Origin: Mytilisepta virgata | Taxonomy: Eukaryota; Mollusca; Bivalvia; Mytilida; Mytilidae | NCBI GenBank assembly: GCA_028015205.1 | Contig: CM051519.1 | Location: 86,015,539 to 86,079,538, forward strand | Length of the DNA: 64,000 bases | Direction: 5' to 3' | Part shown: positions 1 to 13,600 of the stretch, piece after piece | Layout of the letters: each line of letters opens with the position of its first letter | Position numbering within the stretch: position 1 is the stretch's first letter | Notes under the pieces: generated by a model | Told to the model about the DNA's origin: nothing | The model's input: only the letters and a program-made list of their open reading frames with translations | Databases searched by the model: none | Position numbers and translations under genes: made by a program

Positions 1-3000
1 AAAACTCTTCATAGTTTTGAGATGTGCCAAGACCCATTCTACCTCCCAGTACCCATTTTATATCTATAAAAACAATGTTTTTCTAATTATTAGAAAAAAA
101 GTTTACCTCAACATATGTTGGAAATCTATAATTTTAAGAGATACAGCTAAAAGTTGAGGTAATTCTAGAAGTACTATAAAATACCAAAATGCTGCATCAA
201 ACACAAATATGAAATACTGCCAAAACAATTTTGCGCCAAGAAAAAAAGTTTTTTTTTTCAAATTTTTCAATCTTCAAATATTTTTCTTTTTTTTTTCATT
301 TTTTGTCTTACGAAAATGGATAATAACATATTTTAAATGATTCCTATTAAAAAAAATGCATTTTTGAACAAATTCCATGTATTACACTTCAAATATGAAA
401 AAAATCATTTTCTAGAACATGACCTTGACCTTTGACCTTGACACCATTTTGAAGGTCACTTGTCCCTGGTGTCAAAACAAAAGACCCCATGCCTCTATCT
501 TGTACCATTATTAAGTTATTAGCCAAAAACCGTAAATTTAAGCGTTCAAAGGCCAATAACTCATAGAAGATGACGTCATACGACTTGACTTAAGAAAAAC
601 TATGTATTGTCTCGATGTCCCCGACATTTTGCCCATTACATTTTATCAGCTATCTTCTACCGTTTCAGAGGAGATCTGATAACAAGGAAATTTCAAAAAT
701 TAGACCGTGACCTTGACCTTTGACCTTGACCTAATTTTACTTGGTACAAAAAATGATGCCTAAATATGAAGGCTCATGTATGTATCTTAACTCAAACTTA
801 ATATTTGCCTGAAAAATCAAAAGTGAAACTTATATAAAGGGAAATAACTCTTATAAGATGTCGTCAGATCCTTTTCGGCAGATGTGATTAATGTGCGCAC
901 AGATGAACCAAAGAAATTGCAAAAGGTTTCATGTCGATATCTCTTACGGGTTTTGAGGAGATCTGATAACAGGCATAACTGTAACAAGGGAGGAAACTCT
1001 TATAAGGTACATGGGAACCCTTAGCGGCCTCACCACGTGATAGCTTATGTCTGACTGATACTTGGTGCCAAATTTCATGTCAATATGTCTAAAAACTTTT
1101 CCGACAAATTTATTTGAATTTTGGCAGGAGAAAGAATAATAATAATAATAATAATAATCATAAGAAATACAGTAAGGACTTTCCTTTGTAAAGGAAAGAC
1201 CTTAATAATCATGCGAAAAAGAGACAGATCTTTCTCAAAACTTCAACAAATTGATAAAGAGTGAACTTATGTTGAATTAGATCATTTTTAAGCAATTTTT
1301 ACCACATTCCCCCCCATTTTGTAAAATTGAAAAATTGCTTCAATCAAGCATATATGGATATTTTTGAAATCTTATCATCACTGTCATCAATTTGCCACAC
1401 TTTTTAAGTTGATATCATGAAAAAAAATCACTTCCGGTTGATATTTTTAAATTTTCAATTTTTGAAAGGCCAGAACTCTTACTATATTAAATCAGATTTA
1501 AAACTCTTCATAGTTTTGAGATGTGCCAAGACCCATTCTACCTCCCAGTACCCATTTTATATCTATAAAAACAATGTTTTTCTAATTATTAGAAAAAAAG
1601 TTTACCTCAACATATGTTGGAAATCTATAATTTTAAGAGATACAGCTAAAAGTTGAGGTAATTCTAGAAGTACTATAAAATACCAAAATGCTGCATCAAA
1701 CACAAATATGAAATACTGCCAAAACAATTTTGCGCCAAGAAAAAAAGTTTTTTTTTTCAAATTTTTCAATCTTCAAATATTTTTCTTTTTTTTTTCATTT
1801 TTTGTCTTACGAAAATGGATAATAACATATTTTAAATGATTCCTATTAAAAAAAATGCATTTTTGAACAAATTCCATGTATTACACTTCAAATATGAAAA
1901 AAATCATTTTCTAGAACATGACCTTGACCTTTGACCTTGACACCATTTTGAAGGTCACTTGTCCCTGGTGTCAAAACAAAAGACCCCATGCCTCTATCTT
2001 GTACCATTATTAAGTTATTAGCCAAAAACCGTAAATTTAAGCGTTCAAAGGCCAATAACTCATAGAAGATGACGTCATACGACTTGACTTAAGAAAAACT
2101 ATGTATTGTCTCGATGTCCCCGACATTTTGCCCATTACATTTTATCAGCTATCTTCTACCGTTTCAGAGGAGATCTGATAACAAGGAAATTTCAAAAATT
2201 AGACCGTGACCTTGACCTTTGACCTTGACCTAATTTTACTTGGTACAAAAAATGATGCCTAAATATGAAGGCTCATGTATGTATCTTAACTCAAACTTAA
2301 TATTTGCCTGAAAAATCAAAAGTGAAACTTATATAAAGGGAAATAACTCTTATAAGATGTCGTCAGATCCTTTTCGGCAGATGTGATTAATGTGCGCACA
2401 GATGAACCAAAGAAATTGCAAAAGGTTTCATGTCGATATCTCTTACGGGTTTTGAGGAGATCTGATAACAGGCATAACTGTAACAAGGGAGGAAACTCTT
2501 ATAAGGTACATGGGAACCCTTAGCGGCCTCACCACGTGATAGCTTATGTCTGACTGATACTTGGTGCCAAATTTCATGTCAATATGTCTAAAAACTTTTC
2601 CGACAAATTTATTTGAATTTTGGCAGGAGAAAGAATAATAATAATAATAATAATAATCATAAGAAATACAGTAAGGACTTTCCTTTGTAAAGGAAAGACC
2701 TTAATAATCATGCGAAAAAGAGACAGATCTTTCTCAAAACTTCAACAAATTGATAAAGAGTGAACTTATGTTGAATTAGATCATTTTTAAGCAATTTTTA
2801 CCACATTCCCCCCCATTTTGTAAAATTGAAAAATTGCTTCAATCAAGCATATATGGATATTTTTGAAATCTTATCATCACTGTCATCAATTTGCCACACT
2901 TTTTAAGTTGATATCATGAAAAAAAATCACTTCCGGTTGATATTTTTAAATTTTCAATTTTTGAAAGGCCAGAACTCTTACTATATTAAATCAGATTTAA

Positions 3001-6000
3001 AACTCTTCATAGTTTTGAGATGTGCCAAGACCCATTCTACCTCCCAGTACCCATTTTATATCTATAAAAACAATGTTTTTCTAATTATTAGAAAAAAAGT
3101 TTACCTCAACATATGTTGGAAATCTATAATTTTAAGAGATACAGCTAAAAGTTGAGGTAATTCTAGAAGTACTATAAAATACCAAAATGCTGCATCAAAC
3201 ACAAATATGAAATACTGCCAAAACAATTTTGCGCCAAGAAAAAAAGTTTTTTTTTTCAAATTTTTCAATCTTCAAATATTTTTCTTTTTTTTTTCATTTT
3301 TTGTCTTACGAAAATGGATAATAACATATTTTAAATGATTCCTATTAAAAAAAATGCATTTTTGAACAAATTCCATGTATTACACTTCAAATATGAAAAA
3401 AATCATTTTCTAGAACATGACCTTGACCTTTGACCTTGACACCATTTTGAAGGTCACTTGTCCCTGGTGTCAAAACAAAAGACCCCATGCCTCTATCTTG
3501 TACCATTATTAAGTTATTAGCCAAAAACCGTAAATTTAAGCGTTCAAAGGCCAATAACTCATAGAAGATGACGTCATACGACTTGACTTAAGAAAAACTA
3601 TGTATTGTCTCGATGTCCCCGACATTTTGCCCATTACATTTTATCAGCTATCTTCTACCGTTTCAGAGGAGATCTGATAACAAGGAAATTTCAAAAATTA
3701 GACCGTGACCTTGACCTTTGACCTTGACCTAATTTTACTTGGTACAAAAAATGATGCCTAAATATGAAGGCTCATGTATGTATCTTAACTCAAACTTAAT
3801 ATTTGCCTGAAAAATCAAAAGTGAAACTTATATAAAGGGAAATAACTCTTATAAGATGTCGTCAGATCCTTTTCGGCAGATGTGATTAATGTGCGCACAG
3901 ATGAACCAAAGAAATTGCAAAAGGTTTCATGTCGATATCTCTTACGGGTTTTGAGGAGATCTGATAACAGGCATAACTGTAACAAGGGAGGAAACTCTTA
4001 TAAGGTACATGGGAACCCTTAGCGGCCTCACCACGTGATAGCTTATGTCTGACTGATACTTGGTGCCAAATTTCATGTCAATATGTCTAAAAACTTTTCC
4101 GACAAATTTATTTGAATTTTGGCAGGAGAAAGAATAATAATAATAATAATAATAATCATAAGAAATACAGTAAGGACTTTCCTTTGTAAAGGAAAGACCT
4201 TAATAATCATGCGAAAAAGAGACAGATCTTTCTCAAAACTTCAACAAATTGATAAAGAGTGAACTTATGTTGAATTAGATCATTTTTAAGCAATTTTTAC
4301 CACATTCCCCCCCATTTTGTAAAATTGAAAAATTGCTTCAATCAAGCATATATGGATATTTTTGAAATCTTATCATCACTGTCATCAATTTGCCACACTT
4401 TTTAAGTTGATATCATGAAAAAAAATCACTTCCGGTTGATATTTTTAAATTTTCAATTTTTGAAAGGCCAGAACTCTTACTATATTAAATCAGATTTAAA
4501 ACTCTTCATAGTTTTGAGATGTGCCAAGACCCATTCTACCTCCCAGTACCCATTTTATATCTATAAAAACAATGTTTTTCTAATTATTAGAAAAAAAGTT
4601 TACCTCAACATATGTTGGAAATCTATAATTTTAAGAGATACAGCTAAAAGTTGAGGTAATTCTAGAAGTACTATAAAATACCAAAATGCTGCATCAAACA
4701 CAAATATGAAATACTGCCAAAACAATTTTGCGCCAAGAAAAAAAGTTTTTTTTTTCAAATTTTTCAATCTTCAAATATTTTTCTTTTTTTTTTCATTTTT
4801 TGTCTTACGAAAATGGATAATAACATATTTTAAATGATTCCTATTAAAAAAAATGCATTTTTGAACAAATTCCATGTATTACACTTCAAATATGAAAAAA
4901 ATCATTTTCTAGAACATGACCTTGACCTTTGACCTTGACACCATTTTGAAGGTCACTTGTCCCTGGTGTCAAAACAAAAGACCCCATGCCTCTATCTTGT
5001 ACCATTATTAAGTTATTAGCCAAAAACCGTAAATTTAAGCGTTCAAAGGCCAATAACTCATAGAAGATGACGTCATACGACTTGACTTAAGAAAAACTAT
5101 GTATTGTCTCGATGTCCCCGACATTTTGCCCATTACATTTTATCAGCTATCTTCTACCGTTTCAGAGGAGATCTGATAACAAGGAAATTTCAAAAATTAG
5201 ACCGTGACCTTGACCTTTGACCTTGACCTAATTTTACTTGGTACAAAAAATGATGCCTAAATATGAAGGCTCATGTATGTATCTTAACTCAAACTTAATA
5301 TTTGCCTGAAAAATCAAAAGTGAAACTTATATAAAGGGAAATAACTCTTATAAGATGTCGTCAGATCCTTTTCGGCAGATGTGATTAATGTGCGCACAGA
5401 TGAACCAAAGAAATTGCAAAAGGTTTCATGTCGATATCTCTTACGGGTTTTGAGGAGATCTGATAACAGGCATAACTGTAACAAGGGAGGAAACTCTTAT
5501 AAGGTACATGGGAACCCTTAGCGGCCTCACCACGTGATAGCTTATGTCTGACTGATACTTGGTGCCAAATTTCATGTCAATATGTCTAAAAACTTTTCCG
5601 ACAAATTTATTTGAATTTTGGCAGGAGAAAGAATAATAATAATAATAATAATAATCATAAGAAATACAGTAAGGACTTTCCTTTGTAAAGGAAAGACCTT
5701 AATAATCATGCGAAAAAGAGACAGATCTTTCTCAAAACTTCAACAAATTGATAAAGAGTGAACTTATGTTGAATTAGATCATTTTTAAGCAATTTTTACC
5801 ACATTCCCCCCCATTTTGTAAAATTGAAAAATTGCTTCAATCAAGCATATATGGATATTTTTGAAATCTTATCATCACTGTCATCAATTTGCCACACTTT
5901 TTAAGTTGATATCATGAAAAAAAATCACTTCCGGTTGATATTTTTAAATTTTCAATTTTTGAAAGGCCAGAACTCTTACTATATTAAATCAGATTTAAAA

Positions 6001-9000
6001 CTCTTCATAGTTTTGAGATGTGCCAAGACCCATTCTACCTCCCAGTACCCATTTTATATCTATAAAAACAATGTTTTTCTAATTATTAGAAAAAAAGTTT
6101 ACCTCAACATATGTTGGAAATCTATAATTTTAAGAGATACAGCTAAAAGTTGAGGTAATTCTAGAAGTACTATAAAATACCAAAATGCTGCATCAAACAC
6201 AAATATGAAATACTGCCAAAACAATTTTGCGCCAAGAAAAAAAGTTTTTTTTTTCAAATTTTTCAATCTTCAAATATTTTTCTTTTTTTTTTCATTTTTT
6301 GTCTTACGAAAATGGATAATAACATATTTTAAATGATTCCTATTAAAAAAAATGCATTTTTGAACAAATTCCATGTATTACACTTCAAATATGAAAAAAA
6401 TCATTTTCTAGAACATGACCTTGACCTTTGACCTTGACACCATTTTGAAGGTCACTTGTCCCTGGTGTCAAAACAAAAGACCCCATGCCTCTATCTTGTA
6501 CCATTATTAAGTTATTAGCCAAAAACCGTAAATTTAAGCGTTCAAAGGCCAATAACTCATAGAAGATGACGTCATACGACTTGACTTAAGAAAAACTATG
6601 TATTGTCTCGATGTCCCCGACATTTTGCCCATTACATTTTATCAGCTATCTTCTACCGTTTCAGAGGAGATCTGATAACAAGGAAATTTCAAAAATTAGA
6701 CCGTGACCTTGACCTTTGACCTTGACCTAATTTTACTTGGTACAAAAAATGATGCCTAAATATGAAGGCTCATGTATGTATCTTAACTCAAACTTAATAT
6801 TTGCCTGAAAAATCAAAAGTGAAACTTATATAAAGGGAAATAACTCTTATAAGATGTCGTCAGATCCTTTTCGGCAGATGTGATTAATGTGCGCACAGAT
6901 GAACCAAAGAAATTGCAAAAGGTTTCATGTCGATATCTCTTACGGGTTTTGAGGAGATCTGATAACAGGCATAACTGTAACAAGGGAGGAAACTCTTATA
7001 AGGTACATGGGAACCCTTAGCGGCCTCACCACGTGATAGCTTATGTCTGACTGATACTTGGTGCCAAATTTCATGTCAATATGTCTAAAAACTTTTCCGA
7101 CAAATTTATTTGAATTTTGGCAGGAGAAAGAATAATAATAATAATAATAATAATCATAAGAAATACAGTAAGGACTTTCCTTTGTAAAGGAAAGACCTTA
7201 ATAATCATGCGAAAAAGAGACAGATCTTTCTCAAAACTTCAACAAATTGATAAAGAGTGAACTTATGTTGAATTAGATCATTTTTAAGCAATTTTTACCA
7301 CATTCCCCCCATTTTGTAAAATTGAAAAATTGCTTCAATCAAGCATATATGGATATTTTTGAAATCTTATCATCACTGTCATCAATTTGCCACACTTTTT
7401 AAGTTGATATCATGAAAAAAAATCACTTCCGGTTGATATTTTTAAATTTTCAATTTTTGAAAGGCCAGAACTCTTACTATATTAAATCAGATTTAAAACT
7501 CTTCATAGTTTTGAGATGTGCCAAGACCCATTCTACCTCCCAGTACCCATTTTATATCTATAAAAACAATGTTTTTCTAATTATTAGAAAAAAAAGTTTA
7601 CCTCAACATATGTTGGAAATCTATAATTTTAAGAGATACAGCTAAAAGTTGAGGTAATTCTAGAAGTACTATAAAATACCAAAATGCTGCATCAAACACA
7701 AATATGAAATACTGCCAAAAACAATTTTGCGCCAAGAAAAAAAGTTTTTTTTTTCAAATTTTTCAATCTTCAAATATTTTTCTTTTTTTTTTCATTTTTT
7801 GTCTTACGAAAATGGATAATAACATATTTTAAATGATTCCTATTAAAAAAAATGCATTTTTGAACAAATTCCATGTATTACACTTCAAATATGAAAAAAA
7901 TCATTTTCTAGAACATGACCTTGACCTTTGACCTTGACACCATTTTGAAGGTCACTTGTCCCTGGTGTCAAAACAAAAGACCCCATGCCTCTATCTTGTA
8001 CCATTATTAAGTTATTAGCCAAAAACCGTAAATTTAAGCGTTCAAAGGCCAATAACTCATAGAAGATGACGTCATACGACTTGACTTAAGAAAAACTATG
8101 TATTGTCTCGATGTCCCCGACATTTTGCCCATTACATTTTATCAGCTATCTTCTACCGTTTCAGAGGAGATCTGATAACAAGGAAATTTCAAAAATTAGA
8201 CCGTGACCTTGACCTTTGACCTTGACCTAATTTTACTTGGTACAAAAAATGATGCCTAAATATGAAGGCTCATGTATGTATCTTAACTCAAACTTAATAT
8301 TTGCCTGAAAAATCAAAAGTGAAACTTATATAAAGGGAAATAACTCTTATAAGATGTCGTCAGATCCTTTTCGGCAGATGTGATTAATGTGCGCACAGAT
8401 GAACCAAAGAAATTGCAAAAGGTTTCATGTCGATATCTCTTACGGGTTTTGAGGAGATCTGATAACAGGCATAACTGTAACAAGGGAGGAAACTCTTATA
8501 AGGTACATGGGAACCCTTAGCGGCCTCACCACGTGATAGCTTATGTCTGACTGATACTTGGTGCCAAATTTCATGTCAATATGTCTAAAAACTTTTCCGA
8601 CAAATTTATTTGAATTTTGGCAGGAGAAAGAATAATAATAATAATAATAATAATCATAAGAAATACAGTAAGGACTTTCCTTTGTAAAGGAAAGACCTTA
8701 ATAATCATGCGAAAAAGAGACAGATCTTTCTCAAAACTTCAACAAATTGATAAAGAGTGAACTTATGTTGAATTAGATCATTTTTAAGCAATTTTTACCA
8801 CATTCCCCCCCATTTTGTAAAATTGAAAAATTGCTTCAATCAAGCATATATGGATATTTTTGAAATCTTATCATCACTGTCATCAATTTGCCACACTTTT
8901 TAAGTTGATATCATGAAAAAAAATCACTTCCGGTTGATATTTTTAAATTTTCAATTTTTGAAAGGCCAGAACTCTTACTATATTAAATCAGATTTAAAAC

Positions 9001-9505
9001 TCTTCATAGTTTTGAGATGTGCCAAGACCCATTCTACCTCCCAGTACCCATTTTATATCTATAAAAACAATGTTTTTCTAATTATTAGAAAAAAAGTTTA
9101 CCTCAACATATGTTGGAAATCTATAATTTTAAGAGATACAGCTAAAAGTTGAGGTAATTCTAGAAGTACTATAAAATACCAAAATGCTGCATCAAACACA
9201 AATATGAAATACTGCCAAAAACAATTTTGCGCCAAGAAAAAAAGTTTTTTTTTTCAAATTTTTCAATCTTCAAATATTTTTCTTTTTTTTTTCATTTTTT
9301 GTCTTACGAAAAATGGATAATAACATATTTTAAATGATTCCTATTAAAAAAAATGCATTTTTGAACAAATTCCATGTATTACACTTCAAATATGAAAAAA
9401 ATCATTTTCTAGAACATGACCTTGACCTTTGACCTTGACACCATTTTGAAGGTCACTTGTCCCTGGTGTCAAAACAAAAGACCCCATGCCTCTATCTTGT
9501 ACCAT
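1..9505. repeat. 1,499-bp tandem satellite, about 6.3 copies
   Basis: The same sequence recurs at 1, 1500, 2999, 4498 and so on. Landmarks such as the 'atgaaaaaaaatcacttcc' segment fall at 1417, 2916, 4415, 5914, 7412 and 8913, giving spacings of 1498-1501 bp. The copies I compared differ almost only in homopolymer lengths, for example one C fewer near 7304 and one A more near 7591, 7715 and 9308. Each unit holds two stretches of TGACCT-type motifs, an (AAT)n run and an imperfect hairpin. A 79-codon open frame appears in every unit. It is Lys/Asn/Phe/Ile-rich, matches nothing I know, and loses its frame in the copy at 7412 through a homopolymer change, so I do not call it a gene. The array runs off the left edge and into the N gap, so its true copy number is unknown. 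Confidence 0.98.
1135..1203. repeat. (AAT)n run followed by imperfect hairpin, once per satellite unit
   Basis: An AAT microsatellite (about 1135-1160) is followed by AAGGACTTTCC-TTTG-TA-AAGGAAAGACCTT, an imperfect palindrome at 1174-1203. It recurs at the same place in every 1,499-bp unit. A hairpin next to a trinucleotide run suggests that the unit, or part of it, began as a transposable element whose end lies here. That origin is inference. Confidence 0.7.
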
Positions 9506-9605
9506 NNNNNNNNNNNNNNNNNNNNNNNNNNNNNNNNNNNNNNNNNNNNNNNNNNNNNNNNNNNNNNNNNNNNNNNNNNNNNNNNNNNNNNNNNNNNNNN
9601 NNNNN
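9506..9605. other. assembly gap (100 N)
   Basis: Exactly 100 N bases interrupt the last satellite unit. The sequence to the right is not satellite. A round 100 is a common placeholder for a gap of unknown size, so the satellite may be much longer than shown and the join may not be physical. Confidence 0.99.
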
Positions 9606-10631
9606 CGAGAAGTTTAATCTCTCAATATGTTAAATGCATTTTATAGCTGATAAAACTATTCTTTTTATGTTTGACAAATCACAACAGTGTTTCCCAAATG
9701 CTGTCTGTCCGAAGAAATGTCAGACAAAAAATCTTTCGAAATTTTGAGATTTTTTCATTGAATATATAGGAGGAAGAGACCAAATTAATGTTTCGGACAG
9801 ACAAACCCTTGAACAATTTGACACAGACTGTCACAATCCTGTAATTTTTGCATTTATACATGGGTATGTGAAATTACTCATTGTTGAAGGCCTCATGGTT
9901 ACTTCAAGATGAAGAACAACAATAAAAGCGTTGTAAGCATACTTTGCCAGTCATGTTTATGTTTGTTGACAATCCCGCATCCGTAAAATTAAGACAATGT
10001 GGGTGTAGCATTGATCGACATCTAGCAATGAATTCTGCTGAAACTGGTGCTAGGGGCCGTCTTGAACTTGCTATGAGGTATGGGAAATTACTCATTGTTG
10101 AATGCCTCAGGGTTACTTAAAGATGAAGAACAACAATAAAAGCGTTGTTCCATTGCTTTTTTAACCATGTACAGTATTAATTGGGATTTTGTCTCGTGTA
10201 CATTTACGTCATATTCCTTCATTTTTCATGTGTATCACAGTATATTTGTTCATATGACAATTTGTTTTTACATGCACTTTGCCTCATCAAAAAATTTTAT
10301 TAACGGGAAAGGAGTGATGAGGGAGGTCCTGAGAACCTAGTAATTTTTTTATTATAAGCCTAATGTTTTTGTCTTATAACTGACATGGAAGTACAAATAT
10401 TTGCAGTTCAAAAATCAATCAAAAGTTATAATTCTAATTGATGACCATACAGCTGACTGTCGAAATAAAGATATGAATTGTTGAGAAAAGTGAGGAAACA
10501 ATCTAGGACAGGACCATGAGCACAGACACCACTATAACTTCCAATTCTTTCAAAGATGGGGAAAGGAAATATAATTTTATGGGTAGATTTATGCCATAGT
10601 GACTGGAAACACTTATGCTTTGCTTAAATAC
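9606..10631. other. no gene recognised; 73-bp direct repeat pair
   Basis: Two similar segments sit at 9862-9934 and 10076-10149 in the same orientation, sharing the pattern 'gaaattactcattgttgaa...acaataaaagcgttgt'. The 140 bp between them read as a minus-strand open stretch (9904-10095) with no recognisable domain. Nothing else stands out. Confidence 0.5.
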
Positions 10632-13600
10632 CTGTACACTCTGCACTGTCTTCAGATATCTCCTCCTGTTCTCTAATTTTTCTTTAAGTCTCTCTCTCAC
10701 TGCATCCCGACAGGGAGCTAGGGTAGGACAGGAAAAGAACAACTGAAACAAAGAGGAACACTGATATACCATCCTATGCATGTGTCATTTGTTGATACCA
10801 ATCTGTTAACCGAGTAAAAATATATACTTTCAACTAAGCTTTAAAAGAGCCAATTATTTATAAGCAAATAAATATCCTAGAAGCTGGCAACAATAAACAA
10901 CTGAGCTGTTATGATGGTTTTCTTTTTAACTGAATTCTTTATTTATTTTAAGAGGCGAGTAAAATATAGCCCCCCTCAACTTCAATTGAGGACAAATAAA
11001 ACACCAACTGCTTAAAAAGACATCAAAATTAGAAAATAAAGGAATTCATGATGATTATAATATTAGATTACATGTCTTTAGAATATTTGTCTGGTACAAT
11101 CAATCAGAGACATATAATTCCATAGGATTCTTTGTTTAACTATATTCCCAGTTAATGGTCATGTTGGATAACAGATCAGCACGAAAAATATAAACCAAAA
11201 ACATGAATTGGATAGAGAATTGACCCAATGAAAATTCGTGCCAAGTTTGGTTCCATTTGACCAAGTGGTTTTAAAGGAGAAGATTGAAGTTTATGTACGA
11301 CAGACGACGGCAACGACGGACGCAAAGTGGTCCTTTGGAACTGGTGAGCTAAAAATCTAAAGGAAGTGGTCAGGTTATATAGGCTTAAAAATATCTTTTT
11401 GCTGTTGGCCTAGCCGCCTTCCATACTTAGGCCTGGGTTGTTGGTAGGCTTTCTTTCATTTTTTTGGAAAGGTGTCTCGTATTGATATTATAAAGCTATG
11501 CATGTTTTATATTTGATTAAAGTCAGTTATTAGTGTTTCTATTTAGATGAAAAGAAATACATATATGCATTTAATTTCCAGAGAAAAATTACAAATCCAG
11601 AAATTACTGCTAGTGTAGCCATAATTGAAAAAAAAGTCATACTAAGGGTCAATAAAAATTTTGGAGTAAGCATAATTTTTAGATGGTTGGTAGGCCAGTA
11701 GCAAACAACCCCTATTTTTATTTTTTTGCCTGAAGGGGAAATCTGTAATGTTGCACAGGCATTTGTGGACAGACGACAAGACTCACACAATTTTATAAAA
11801 GACAATGTGTGTTGCGCTTAGTTAAAACTAAATATGAAAAACAAATGGTAAAATGTAGCCACTAATAAAAGGTAAATTGTTTAAAGCATGTCACGCACAG
11901 GTAATTTCAAGGTTACACTTAGCTTTTAACGGTCATTCCACGTATCTCTTTCAAGGTGACAGCAGCTCGCCTTCGTTCTTTTTTATCTTTTGTATGCTTC
12001 CCTGAAGAAGGCCGTTAGGCCGAAAATTTGGGCCCCCTATTTTATATCTTAGTTCTTTTTTACATTTTAATTGTATATTTTTCATTTTTACCTTTTATTA
12101 GTGGCTACATTTTACCATTTGTTTTTCACACAATTTTATGGCTGCCAAAAATGAAAATTTGCAGCTCTGTTGTTTAAAAACTGGTGAAAACAGAAAGTTA
12201 AACACAGTTACATATCTACACCATATACCAAGGATCGAGGATAAGGAAAGATAGTGTTTGCAGTTTGCTTGCCATACATCAAACATTAGCATGTGTGATT
12301 TGAATTTTAGAGACCTTGTATTCAGGTATGTTTAAAATGGTGTTTTTAACATCTCTCAACTTTATAATTTCTGTTCAAAAATGAAAAAAAAAAAAAGATT
12401 GTACAGTTAAGTTTTGTCAGATATATAATCAGTCCATCAAAGCCTTCTTCATCTGGTGAAGAAACTAAAAGCAATTCCCAAATTTCAGGAAAGATTCTTT
12501 TGTGCAAGTTACAATGGTTAAGCAATGATAGAAGCAAGCAAATGCATGTAGAAGGCTATGAAGGCAGTTATGCCAGGTATGATTAGCAAACTAAACAATT
12601 TTAGGAATTAAGTGGTATGCATTATGGCATATAATTTATGTATGCATATACTTACAGCTGTGTGTTATCAAGATTCCTTAAATGGTAAACACAAAGTATT
12701 TAATGTTAAGCTCTTAGAATTTGTTTCAAACAACTATAACATGACATACCTGTACTAAATGTACATATTATCGGTAATCTTGCATATTTTGCCATTGGTC
12801 GTAGTGCCTTTAATAATTTCAGTAGACATGGACAGACCATAATATGAAAATTATTGGGTTAGTGTCAAAAATTATGTCATGTTGCTATGCATTGACATCA
12901 TGTTTTTGTGTCCATACACATCATTTTATCAATGAAATGCGCACAAAGCAATTCATAGTTCTAACCGAACATTGTATTGGTGCATTAGGTCCGCTGTAAA
13001 AAAAATTCCTTCAATTTTGCTTATTAATCATGTTAATTCTGAAATTTCACCTTATAATTGTTTATTTCTTGAAAATTACCGATAAAAAGAATAAAGGACA
13101 TTTTGTTTTTTGCAGCAGACTTGTCATAGCTATCAGGATCACCCTAACAGGCTCACCTAATATTTGCCATGATAAAGTCGCCACTGTCGGTATGAAAAAC
13201 AAAATGTCCTTTATTCCATATTCCTACAAATTACAAATGTTCAACAATGAATTATAAATATAGTGTATTATTTCAAATTTTGTTGCTTTCCAAATTGGAA
13301 ATTTACAATGTATAACAAAGTAATGTAATCAGTCAGGGGCACCACTTATATAGGTGATTTTTGTAATCACCTAATCAAGTGATTTTAAATGCAACATTTT
13401 CAGTTTATTTTTATCAAAATCACCTGTTTGTGTGATTTTAGCAATTTCTTAACATTTTTCAAACACAAAAAATACAATTATTCCATTTTTTATGGAAAAT
13501 TAAATATTTTTCCCTAAGAGATCAATCAAACACCATTTTGATACACTAATTAGTATTTTGGCACTTTGTATGTAAAGGAAGGGCTGTGGCTTTGAAAATC

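Noticed and set aside
1417..1656. 79-aa open frame in each satellite unit
   Set aside because: Composition is that of chance AT-rich translation, no domain is visible, one copy is frameshifted by a homopolymer change, and its recurrence is explained by the satellite.
9416..9646. Open frame running across the N gap
   Set aside because: It is open only because N bases cannot give a stop.
9904..10095. Minus-strand 63-codon frame as a terminal exon of the zinc-ribbon gene
   Set aside because: The acceptor is phase 1 while the preceding exon ends in phase 0, and the frame is flanked by a direct repeat.
12160..12292. Possible exon of the zinc-ribbon gene (…FKQQSCKFSFLAAIKLCE…) split by the 343-bp insertion
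   Set aside because: The peptide looks attractive, but the phase does not fit neighbouring exons and no GT donor follows on the far side of the insertion.
12415..12555. Minus-strand stretch …FPEIWELLLVSSPDEEGFDGL… as an extra exon
   Set aside because: Protein-like, but no donor in a matching phase was found; left as an unproven possibility.
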